Below, in pieces: positions 6,697-12,173 of a stretch of DNA of 12,173 nucleotides (positions within the stretch are counted from its first letter, which is position 1; every line of letters begins with the position of its first letter). This DNA is from Armatimonadota bacterium (GTDB lineage Bacteria; Armatimonadota; Fimbriimonadia; Fimbriimonadales; Fimbriimonadaceae): contig JAFAFM010000024.1 in NCBI GenBank assembly GCA_023423495.1, forward strand, positions 1 to 12,173. The letters run 5' to 3'. The translations under genes and the position numbers were made by a program. A model generated the notes under the pieces. It worked only from the letters and a program-made list of their open reading frames with translations, searched no databases and had not been told where the DNA came from.

Positions 6697-7547
6697 GCAC
6701 TTGGCTTCAACCCGAACCCCTTAACTGGAATTACATCGTCGATTACGCCCTATCGGAGGACATCGGGTTCGGTGACGTGACTGGTCAGTGTCTACCCGAG
6801 GACCTCGTTTCAAGCTGGCGCATTGAGGCTCAGGCGGACGGCGTGCTCTGTGGGGCAGGAATCTGCGAGTATGTCCTCGCTGCGATGTCTGGAGATCCAG
6901 ACGACTGTTACGTGGAAGTGCGCTTGGAGGACGGCGAAAGTTTTACCCGTGGCGACACCATTCTCGAAGGTAGGACGCCCGCGCGTCGAGCCTTGATGGG
7001 CGAAAGGGTAAGCCTTAACTTCCTCATGCATCTCAGTGGGGTTGCGACCCTGACATCCAAGTTCGTCGAAAAGGTTCAAGGAACCAAGGCCAAGATCGTC
7101 GACACTCGAAAAACGATTCCTGGGTTACGCATCCTGCAGAAATATGCCGTCCGCTGTGGGGGTGGACATAACCACCGGATGGGCCTCTATGACGGGGCGA
7201 TGATCAAGGACAACCACATCGTCGCGATGGGCTCCGTAAAAGCCGCTGTGGAGGCAGTGAGACACCACTCTTCCCACATGACGAAGATCGAAGTCGAGGC
7301 AACAAATTTGGAGATGGTTGGCGAGGCGGTTGAGGCCGGGGCGGACGTTGTCCTCTTGGACAACATGGACCCGTTCATGATGCGGGAAGCAGTCCGGGCC
7401 TATGAGGGACGTTGCTTGTTCGAGGCCAGCGGAGGAATCGATCTGGACACTGTGAAAGGTGTAGCACAGACAGGGGTGGACATTATTTCCGTGGGGGCTT
7501 TGACCCACTCATCAGTGTCCGCGCCCTTCCACATGGAGTTCGAATGA
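6693..7547 (+). CDS. nadC: Quinolinate phosphoribosyltransferase (nicotinate-nucleotide pyrophosphorylase)
   Basis: NadC converts quinolinate and PRPP to nicotinate mononucleotide, CO2 and pyrophosphate in de novo NAD synthesis. From the GTG at 6693 the protein is 284 residues, the usual length. Signature parts are SEDIGFGDVT near the N-terminus, GERVSLNFL with R105, the DTRKT motif (D137, R139, K140), the GGGHNHR substrate-binding loop (H159-R162), K172 in MIKDNH, E200/E202 in IEVEA, D223 in VLLDNM, and the glycine-rich FEASGGI and ISVGALTHS phosphate-binding loops. A GTG at 6669 would add eight residues (MWGKPSSR) unlike the family; the 6693 start forms a GTGA overlap with the preceding stop and is preferred. 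Its own TGA overlaps the birA ATG. No nadA or nadB is in the window. Confidence 0.95.
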   Translation: MSTWLQPEPLNWNYIVDYALSEDIGFGDVTGQCLPEDLVSSWRIEAQADGVLCGAGICEYVLAAMSGDPDDCYVEVRLEDGESFTRGDTILEGRTPARRALMGERVSLNFLMHLSGVATLTSKFVEKVQGTKAKIVDTRKTIPGLRILQKYAVRCGGGHNHRMGLYDGAMIKDNHIVAMGSVKAAVEAVRHHSSHMTKIEVEATNLEMVGEAVEAGADVVLLDNMDPFMMREAVRAYEGRCLFEASGGIDLDTVKGVAQTGVDIISVGALTHSSVSAPFHMEFE

Positions 7548-8263
7548 AGTCTCCCCTGGAGTGGGGGGAATGGAAGAGTTTTGACGAAGTTGCCTCGACC
7601 CAGACCTTGGCAACTGATGCTCTCCAAAACAACGAAAAGGTCGGTGTAGTTTTCGCCTACCACCAGACTCTGGGAAGAGGACGGTTCAACCGACACTGGG
7701 ACAGCACGAAAGGCGAGTCGCTCACGATGTCACTGGTTTTTGGGGGTTACCCCAATCACCCCGCACCGCACCTGATCGGAATGACCGTGGCTTGTGCGGC
7801 CGCCAGCGTGATTCTTTGTGAATTGCAATGGCCGAACGATCTTGTCTTCGGAAACCTGAAGGTGGGCGGAATTCTGACGGAGTTGGTTTTGGACAACGAG
7901 GGTCAGCGGATCCCCATCGTCGGCGTGGGAATCAATGTCAACCAGCAAGCATTTCCGGACGAAATCAGGGAGCGGGCTACAAGTCTTCGGCTTTACCGCG
8001 GGGGTAGCTACGTCTGCGAGGAGATCGGTCGGGACATCCTGAAGCGACTTTCCGGGATGCCCGAACCTTCAAGCTGGGACGACATTCGGCCTATCTGGAT
8101 GCTCTTCGATCATACGCCCGGCAAGTCCTACAAGATGCCGAATGATCAGGTTGCGACCGCTCTGGGAATCGGTCCCCAGGGAGAACTCATCGGCTCAATA
8201 AATGGTGAAACCACTAGCGTTTTAGCCGCCGATGCGATCTTTGGGTCGAATCTGGCGTCTTAA
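7544..8263 (+). CDS. birA: Biotin--[acetyl-CoA-carboxylase] ligase
   Basis: Biotin protein ligase activates biotin to biotinyl-5'-AMP and attaches it to the BCCP subunit of acetyl-CoA carboxylase and related enzymes. The 239-residue protein has the biotin/AMP-binding GRGRFNRHW (G44-W52, family consensus GRGRxxRxW), WPNDL (96-100), KVGGILTEL with K106, and VGVGINVN, followed by a small C-terminal beta domain. There is no N-terminal helix-turn-helix, so this is a monofunctional ligase rather than an E. coli-type BirA repressor. The start is the ATG at 7544, overlapping the nadC stop as ATGA. The frame stays open upstream to 7412 but that stretch is inside nadC and shows no ligase homology. The gene for the target carboxyl carrier protein is not in the window. 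Confidence 0.93.
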   Translation: MKSPLEWGEWKSFDEVASTQTLATDALQNNEKVGVVFAYHQTLGRGRFNRHWDSTKGESLTMSLVFGGYPNHPAPHLIGMTVACAAASVILCELQWPNDLVFGNLKVGGILTELVLDNEGQRIPIVGVGINVNQQAFPDEIRERATSLRLYRGGSYVCEEIGRDILKRLSGMPEPSSWDDIRPIWMLFDHTPGKSYKMPNDQVATALGIGPQGELIGSINGETTSVLAADAIFGSNLAS

Positions 8264-8316
8264 CTGGTGCACAATAAGGGTGTGCGACGGTCGTCAGCAC
8301 ATTCCAGGAAGCAATT

Positions 8317-8490
8317 ATGAGTTTTGGCACGAATGAGATGCTTATCGTTATTGGGGTCGTCGTTCTCCTTTTCGGGGGAAAGAAGATTCCTGAGCTTATG
8401 CGGGGCGTCGGCAAGGGAGTTGGCGAGTTAAAGCGTGGCCTCGATGAGGGTAAGCGCAGCCTCGACGAATCCATGAAAACTGAAGAATAG
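8317..8490 (+). CDS. tatA: Sec-independent protein translocase subunit TatA
   Basis: This 57-residue protein has the TatA/E layout: a short polar N-terminus, one membrane helix (about 8-20, MLIVIGVVVLLFG), the hinge FGGKKIPEL typical of the family, an amphipathic helix (about 24-42, GVGKGVGELKRGL) and a charged tail. TatA oligomers form the conduit for folded twin-arginine substrates together with TatC. The phenylalanine before the hinge glycine is present. AGGA (8306-8309) lies 7 nt before the ATG, a clear ribosome binding site, unlike most genes here. It follows birA by 53 bp without a terminator between, and is closed off by the hairpin at 8512. No tatB or tatC is in the window. Confidence 0.9.
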   Translation: MSFGTNEMLIVIGVVVLLFGGKKIPELMRGVGKGVGELKRGLDEGKRSLDESMKTEE

Positions 8491-8511
8491 GCCCAAGCGC
8501 GTCTCATAAAG

Positions 8512-8547
8512 AAAGCGTCTGCCTCAGGCAGGCGCTTTTGTCTTTTT
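8512..8547. terminator. Strong intrinsic terminator, probably bidirectional
   Basis: A 12-bp stem with one G-U pair (8512-8523 with 8527-8538) and a TCA triloop is followed on the plus strand by a T-rich run (TTTTGTCTTTTT) ending the nadC-birA-tatA operon. Read on the minus strand the same hairpin is followed by CTTTCTTTATG, and it lies 22 bp past the stop of the GyrI-like gene, so it can terminate both converging transcripts. Confidence 0.9.
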
Positions 8548-8559
8548 AGGGCATCTGAA

Positions 8560-9030
8560 TTAGTGTCGGACGCGGACCGGCCAACAGATCAGAGTTCGAC
8601 ATTCGTCAGTTCCCGTCTTTGCGGGGTCATCCAGATAGGAATCCCACGGCGCGCCCGAGGGTTCGTAGCGGTTGGCATGCATCCACTCGAAGACTTCCTT
8701 GTAAGCAGCCGAGAGCCCATCGTAGTGGCCTTTGTACGTCACTTGCAGAACGTTTCCGCCTGGCAGTTGGCTTAGCTGGACGGGTCCGCTGGGCTCTGCT
8801 CCCCGAAAGATGGGGGTGCCAACCTCCATATCAAAAGTTTGATGAGGCTCATTTCCGGAAACGTCATGCCACATTGCAAAAGGAACGCCCGTTGCGCGGT
8901 CACCCGCGACTTCATACACCGTTTTCAAAAGCTCCCTGATGCGTTGGCTAACCTTTTCTGAAGGAACCGTTTCGCGGATGGACAGTACGGGTAGAGGCTC
9001 TTTCCAACTAACTTGGTGCTCCCACCGCAT
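8560..9030 (-). CDS. GyrI-like/AraC-type effector-binding domain protein
   Basis: A stand-alone small-molecule-binding domain of the GyrI-like (SOUL/AraC effector-binding) superfamily, with no DNA-binding domain. Typical elements in order are an N-terminal strand with LSIRETVPSEKV, a central VPFAMWHDV, the VTYKGHYDGLSAAYKEVFEWMH segment matching the family GxYxxLxxAxxxLxxW pattern, WDSYLDDP, and the closing CRTLICWPVR strand. The acidic residue usually seen as Glu in the ExYLxDP motif is Asp here. From the ATG at 9030 it has 156 residues; TATATT (9042-9037) is 6 nt upstream of this ATG and there is no Shine-Dalgarno. A GTG at 9048 would add six residues (MLYIDA) encoded across that -10 element. 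I prefer the ATG. Ligand and role are unknown. Confidence 0.85.
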   Translation of the reverse strand: MRWEHQVSWKEPLPVLSIRETVPSEKVSQRIRELLKTVYEVAGDRATGVPFAMWHDVSGNEPHQTFDMEVGTPIFRGAEPSGPVQLSQLPGGNVLQVTYKGHYDGLSAAYKEVFEWMHANRYEPSGAPWDSYLDDPAKTGTDECRTLICWPVRVRH

Positions 9031-9036
9031 TGCATC

Positions 9037-9042
9037 AATATA
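9037..9042 (-). promoter_or_regulatory. -10-like element for a leaderless GyrI-like gene
   Basis: TATATT on the minus strand, then six bases and the ATG at 9030. This spacing places the transcript start at the initiation codon. No convincing -35 lies upstream. It supports the 156-residue form of the protein over the GTG start at 9048. Confidence 0.45.
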
Positions 9043-9060
9043 CAGCACAGCCGAGTCACG

Positions 9061-9074
9061 ATTGTCTGAACAAT
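9061..9074. promoter_or_regulatory. Small perfect inverted repeat in a divergent intergenic region
   Basis: ATTGT-CTGA-ACAAT, 5-bp arms around 4 bp, in the 77-bp gap between the divergent GyrI-like and SIMPL genes. It overlaps a possible plus-strand -35 (TTGTCT, 9062-9067), so it could be an operator. A repeat this short can arise by chance. Confidence 0.25.
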
Positions 9075-9089
9075 TCGTCCAAAGATAGT
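9062..9089 (+). promoter_or_regulatory. Possible weak promoter for the SIMPL gene
   Basis: TTGTCT (9062-9067), 16-bp spacer, GATAGT (9084-9089), each 4 of 6 to consensus. Transcription would start near 9096, just before the AGGA ribosome binding site at 9097-9100. It is the best candidate in the gap but is weak. Confidence 0.3.
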
Positions 9090-9107
9090 CACCAATAGGA
9101 AGAAACT

Positions 9108-9842
9108 ATGAAGAAACTTCATGCAATTACCGCCATAGCTGTACTGGCGATCGGCATTTTAGGTCTCAATGGATGCACATCTGCTGTTGCCCAGGAGCAA
9201 GTCAACCCGGAGACAAGGCGGACGATCACCGTATCGGGCACGGGTTCGACCCGGGTCAAACCAGATCTTGCCACGGCCATCGTTGGAGTGACGAAGTCGG
9301 CGCCAAAGTTGCCAGATGCCAAGTCGGCGACGGACGCAGCGATCGCCAAAGTCCACGCCGCTCTTAAGAAGGCGGGGGTTAAGGACGAGGACATTCAGAC
9401 AACCCAATATCAGATTTACCGAGTCGAAGCGAATCCGCAAGCCGGAATCCGAGAGTCGGTTTGGAAGGTCGTGCACATGTTTTTGGTGAGAACCAAATCG
9501 CCGGATCGAATTGCGGCGATCGTCGATTCCGCAGTCGCCGCCGGAGCAACGGACGTTCGCAACATTGGCTTCACCGTCGACAACCTGGCACAACACCGAA
9601 AGAAGTCTCGTGAATTGGCAACTGCCGCAGCCAAAGAGAAGGCGCTTCAACTCGCCCAATTGCTGGACGTGAACGTGGGGAAGGTCATCTCGATCGTCGA
9701 AACCGGGGAGTACTACCCGATGGCGCAAATGTCCGCAAACGCGAGGTTTGATTCGGAGGCCGATGGATTTGGCGGAAGCGGCATTGCCGGTGGCCAAGTA
9801 GAAGTTTCCACCAATATTCAGGTCGTTTTCGAGATTAGATAA
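9108..9842 (+). CDS. Exported SIMPL (DUF541) domain protein
   Basis: A 244-residue SIMPL-domain protein of the family including E. coli YggE and Brucella BP26; members are periplasmic or surface proteins, some forming oligomeric channel-like rings, with no agreed biochemical activity. The N-terminus is a signal peptide: MKK, a hydrophobic core (about 5-20), then GLNGC with C23 as a possible lipobox cysteine, and also TSAVA-QE as a possible signal peptidase I site after A28. The mature domain shows the usual RTITVSGTGSTRVKPDLATAI-type opening, a middle region with VHAALKKAGVKDEDIQTTQY, and a closing VEVSTNIQVVFEIR strand. AGGA (9097-9100) stands 7 nt before the ATG. It is a single-gene unit ended by the hairpin at 9871. 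Confidence 0.9.
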   Translation: MKKLHAITAIAVLAIGILGLNGCTSAVAQEQVNPETRRTITVSGTGSTRVKPDLATAIVGVTKSAPKLPDAKSATDAAIAKVHAALKKAGVKDEDIQTTQYQIYRVEANPQAGIRESVWKVVHMFLVRTKSPDRIAAIVDSAVAAGATDVRNIGFTVDNLAQHRKKSRELATAAAKEKALQLAQLLDVNVGKVISIVETGEYYPMAQMSANARFDSEADGFGGSGIAGGQVEVSTNIQVVFEIR

Positions 9843-9870
9843 ACATCTCGGTATACAACTTTCGCTAGAT

Positions 9871-9912
9871 GCCCCGCAACTTGTCCAAGAGTCTGCGGGG
9901 CTTTCAAGTTTT
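9871..9912 (+). terminator. Intrinsic terminator of the SIMPL gene
   Basis: A perfect 8-bp GC-rich stem (GCCCCGCA at 9871-9878 with TGCGGGGC at 9894-9901), 15-nt loop, followed by TTTCAAGTTTT. It starts 29 bp after the SIMPL stop codon and precedes the -10 of the next gene. Confidence 0.8.
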
Positions 9913-9921
9913 AGCCAAAGT

Positions 9922-9927
9922 TATACT
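9922..9927 (+). promoter_or_regulatory. -10-like element before the nuclease gene
   Basis: TATACT lies 9 nt before the TTG start of the PD-(D/E)XK gene, just beyond the preceding terminator. No -35 at 16-18 bp and no Shine-Dalgarno are visible. A transcript from here would be leaderless or have only 1-3 leader bases. Confidence 0.45.
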
Positions 9928-9936
9928 TGTACAGGT

Positions 9937-10938
9937 TTGGCAGCGAAAGTGAGGGAAGATTATCCGGAGAAGCCCTATTTAAGTTGGATGGGCTGGGGCA
10001 TGTTGGAAGCTTGCTCCCGACGGTGGTTTCTCTATAACTTCGCCAAGCAGCTCGAGGGTGACTTCGGCCGGGACATCGAAATTGAGCGAGCGGTCAGCTA
10101 TTGGACGGCTTTTGCTGGCCAGTTAGCGGATGACGGCGTCACGGAGGCGATTCGGTACTTCAAAGCCCATCGAGTGTGGCGCACGGACCTCGATCTTTGG
10201 CTCAAAGAAACCGCGCTCGAATACGTTCATGAGAGTCGAGCCTATCGCGAAGCCGCGTTGGCGGGAATCGATCTTCCCAAGCGGACAAGGCAAATCCTAG
10301 ATCGGTACTTTTTCGACGAAGTACCGGACAAAGAGGCTCACTTGCACGTTCTGAAAACGGCACGGGCGGCAGTCCAAAACTTTTTTTCGACGGATATACC
10401 AAGCCGCATTGAAGTTGCCGATCGCTCTTGGCTGATGTGTGAGCGAGCCGAGCGGTTCCCATGGACGGTTGTCGATGGAGTTCCGGTCTACGCGGTTTAC
10501 GACTTCGCACTTAAGACCCCCGACATGGTGACCATCTTCGATTGGAAGACCGGACAGTGGACTCCTCAAAAGGAGCAGCGGGCGCTCCGGCAACTTCACT
10601 GGTACGCCCTCTATGCCATTACGGAATGGGGATATCAGTCTGAGCAGATTCGATTGGCCCCTGTTTTCTTGTCGGTTAATGCGGGCTACGAAGAGTCGCC
10701 TCCCGATTGCAATCTCCTGCAAGAAATCAGAACTGAATGGGCCACGAGGCACGCGGAAATCAAGGCGCTGATGGACCGATACTCTCGCTGTGATGAACTA
10801 CTGGAACACTTCCCGATGACCGAAAGTCTCCAGAGTTGTGCAGGATGTGTGTTCCGAACCTGCAGCGGTTATGCCCGAATTAGACAGAGTAATGCCCTGA
10901 ATCCGGTAAAATTTGCAGTTCAGGGAGAGATCGCATAG
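9937..10938 (+). CDS. PD-(D/E)XK nuclease family protein with a predicted Fe-S cluster (RecB/Cas4/AddB-like)
   Basis: A 333-residue protein whose C-terminal half matches the RecB-type nuclease domain: D189 in VYDFAL, D202 and K204 in FDWKTG (the D-(D/E)xK metal site), and Q219/Y223 in QLHWYALYA, the QxxxY motif of this group. It also carries the cysteine arrangement of the Cas4/AddB/Dna2 iron-sulfur clamp: C26 in LEACSRRWFLY near the N-terminus, and C301, C304 and C309 in CAGCVFRTC near the C-terminus. It should therefore be a Mg2+-dependent DNA exonuclease or processing enzyme with a 4Fe-4S cluster. There is no helicase motif and no CRISPR, addA or recombination gene next to it. TTG is the first usable codon, and a GTG four codons later is an alternative. 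Its function in the cell is unknown. Confidence 0.85.
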   Translation: MAAKVREDYPEKPYLSWMGWGMLEACSRRWFLYNFAKQLEGDFGRDIEIERAVSYWTAFAGQLADDGVTEAIRYFKAHRVWRTDLDLWLKETALEYVHESRAYREAALAGIDLPKRTRQILDRYFFDEVPDKEAHLHVLKTARAAVQNFFSTDIPSRIEVADRSWLMCERAERFPWTVVDGVPVYAVYDFALKTPDMVTIFDWKTGQWTPQKEQRALRQLHWYALYAITEWGYQSEQIRLAPVFLSVNAGYEESPPDCNLLQEIRTEWATRHAEIKALMDRYSRCDELLEHFPMTESLQSCAGCVFRTCSGYARIRQSNALNPVKFAVQGEIA

Positions 10939-10941
10939 AAT
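10913..10941 (+). promoter_or_regulatory. Possible murA promoter
   Basis: TTGCAG (10913-10918), 17-bp spacer, TAGAAT (10936-10941), overlapping the end of the nuclease gene. The -10 matches 5 of 6, the -35 only 3 of 6. It would give murA a leader of about 30 nt containing its ribosome binding site. Read-through from the nuclease gene (39-bp gap, no terminator) is an alternative. Confidence 0.35.
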
Positions 10942-10977
10942 GACAGGGCTAAACCATCCACGGAAGGAACGGTTGTA

Positions 10978-12173
10978 ATGAATGTATTTCAAATAAAGGG
11001 CGGCAAGCGCCTGGAAGGCGTTGTAGACGTCGGCGGGAGCAAGAATACGGCGCTCGCAATTATGTCGGCTGTGGTGCTAGCTGAAGGCGTCACGGTTCTT
11101 ACGAATGTTCCGAATCTTTCGGACACCCGGATTAAGGCCAATCTCTTAGAGCGTTTTGGTGCAAAGATCAAGTGGGATGGCGATCGGTTGGAGATCGACT
11201 GCAGCTCGATCCGTCCGGCTGACGCGGATGAGGAAACAGTTCGGGCCATCCGAACTTCCTTCTACTTGCTGGGCCCGTTGATGGCTCGTACCAAGCGCAT
11301 CGAGTTGCCCGCTCCAGGCGGTTGCAAGATTGGCGCGCGGCCGGTGGATTTTCACATCAAGGGCTTGCGAGCGCTCGGCGCGACCATAGAACTCTTGGGC
11401 GGCTCCTACATTGCTGCCTGTGACGAACTGATTGGCACCGAGATATATCTGGACTTTCCAAGTGCCGGCGCAACCCAGCACTTGATGTCGACGGCAGTCT
11501 TGGCCAAGGGCGTTACAACGATTCAAAATGCCGCTATCGAGCCTGAAGTCACGGCTCTTGCCGACTTCCTGAACAGAATGGGCGCGCGCATCGAAGGCGC
11601 AGGCACCTCCACGATTACGATCTTGGGAGTCGAAAAGCTCAATGCGGTCGAGTTCCGAGTACCCGCCGATCGTATGCAAGCCGGTACTTATCTGCTGGCT
11701 GGAGCCATCACATGCGGTGATGTCACCGTCCGCGGGATTCTTCCCGACGAGCAGATGGCGGTCGTGAACAAGCTCAGAGAAGCTGGTGTCGAGGTCGAGG
11801 AAGGTCCGGATTCGGTCCGCGTAACCTGCAATCGCCGGCTCAAGGGCATCAACATCAAGACCATGCCTCATCCGGGATTCCCCACGGATATGCAGCAACC
11901 CATGGCGGCAGTTCTCACGCTTGCCGAAGGGACCAGCGTCGTGGAGGAGACCATTTACGAGAGCCGAATTGGCCACATTCAGGAGTTGAATCGAATGGGC
12001 GCCAACATCCGGACGGAGGGCCGCTCTGCACTGATCACGGGTGTCGAGAAGCTACGCGGCGCAGTGGTCGAGGCCAGCGACCTTCGAGCCGGAGCGGCGC
12101 TTGTATTGGCCGGTTTGGCTGCCCGTGGCGAGACCACCGTCAAGAACATTCATTTTATCGACCGGGGTTACGA
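10978..12173 (+). CDS. murA: UDP-N-acetylglucosamine 1-carboxyvinyltransferase (3' end missing)
   Basis: MurA transfers enolpyruvate from phosphoenolpyruvate to UDP-GlcNAc, the first committed step of peptidoglycan synthesis, in the cytoplasm. The window holds 398 codons plus two bases of an expected ~420, so about 20 residues lie beyond the right edge. The frame is intact throughout. Landmarks are the GGSKNTAL segment with K22 and N23, RTSFYLLGPLMAR with R92, the catalytic loop PGGCKIGARPVDFH with C116 (the PEP-adduct and fosfomycin-target cysteine, not replaced by Asp), and FPTDMQQP carrying the Asp general base. GGAAGGA (10962-10968) with a 9-nt spacer is a good ribosome binding site before the ATG. 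The large minus-strand open frame beneath it (11146-11976) is only a shadow. Confidence 0.96.
   Translation, partial: MNVFQIKGGKRLEGVVDVGGSKNTALAIMSAVVLAEGVTVLTNVPNLSDTRIKANLLERFGAKIKWDGDRLEIDCSSIRPADADEETVRAIRTSFYLLGPLMARTKRIELPAPGGCKIGARPVDFHIKGLRALGATIELLGGSYIAACDELIGTEIYLDFPSAGATQHLMSTAVLAKGVTTIQNAAIEPEVTALADFLNRMGARIEGAGTSTITILGVEKLNAVEFRVPADRMQAGTYLLAGAITCGDVTVRGILPDEQMAVVNKLREAGVEVEEGPDSVRVTCNRRLKGINIKTMPHPGFPTDMQQPMAAVLTLAEGTSVVEETIYESRIGHIQELNRMGANIRTEGRSALITGVEKLRGAVVEASDLRAGAALVLAGLAARGETTVKNIHFIDRGY

Noticed and set aside
7412..7543. Upstream extension of the birA frame
   Set aside because: Lies within the conserved C-terminal coding region of nadC; the biotin ligase homology begins after the ATG at 7544.
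8269..8285. Inverted repeat GCACA-N7-TGTGC between birA and tatA
   Set aside because: A 5-bp stem with no T tract, so not a terminator, and too short to claim as an operator; birA and tatA are probably co-transcribed.
9159..9797. 212-codon minus-strand open frame
   Set aside because: Opposite the SIMPL gene, Arg/Cys/His-rich and low in hydrophobic order, typical of antisense shadow translation.
11146..11976. 276-codon minus-strand open frame
   Set aside because: It lies entirely opposite murA, whose motifs are unambiguous; the product has no recognisable domain. A codon-bias shadow.
1..12173. CRISPR arrays, insertion sequences, phage genes or toxin-antitoxin pairs
   Set aside because: No spaced direct repeats, transposase or integrase frames, or paired small genes were seen on either strand; composition is even across the window apart from the A/T-rich end of dnaG.

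Overview
The window looks like ordinary chromosomal housekeeping sequence from a free-living bacterium of moderately high GC, with no phage, transposon, CRISPR or plasmid signature. The lineage cannot be fixed from the sequence alone. A dnaG-rpoD pair, a TPR/GT41 glycosyltransferase, frequent non-ATG starts and many apparently leaderless genes would fit a deep-branching soil or freshwater lineage such as Armatimonadota, but that is a guess.

Layout. Positions 2-40 hold the last codons of an unidentified + strand gene. DNA primase (dnaG, 53-1786, TTG start) and the principal sigma factor (rpoD, 1939-2928) follow, with a separate sigma-70-like promoter for rpoD between them. An inositol-monophosphatase-family gene (2934-3689, minus) converges on rpoD with a 5-bp gap. 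A tRNA-Gly(GCC) gene with encoded CCA (3752-3826, plus) is divergent from it. A large minus-strand gene (3850-6174) encodes nine TPRs fused to a GT41/SPINDLY-type O-GlcNAc-transferase-like domain. Across a 21-bp divergent gap starts a compact + strand operon: a hypothetical protein (6196-6696), nadC (6693-7547), birA (7544-8263) and tatA (8317-8490). The first three genes are joined by 4-bp stop/start overlaps. The operon ends at a strong, probably bidirectional terminator (8512-8547), which also serves a minus-strand GyrI-like effector-binding protein (8560-9030 or 9048). Divergent from that is an exported SIMPL/DUF541 protein (9108-9842) with its own terminator, then a PD-(D/E)XK nuclease with four cysteines placed for an Fe-S cluster (9937-10938), and murA, which runs off the right edge.

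How the parts relate. dnaG and rpoD are the replication/transcription pair of the classical macromolecular synthesis operon. nadC makes the NAD precursor nicotinate mononucleotide, birA biotinylates acetyl-CoA carboxylase, tatA supports Tat export, and murA starts peptidoglycan synthesis.

The most interesting pattern is in gene starts. Five genes have a -10-like hexamer 5-9 nt before the start codon and no Shine-Dalgarno, as expected of leaderless mRNAs, while tatA, the SIMPL gene and murA have AGGA-type ribosome binding sites. At 6180-6187 one near-palindromic TTATAA core could serve as -10 for both divergent genes. I did not find a convincing undescribed multi-gene system.
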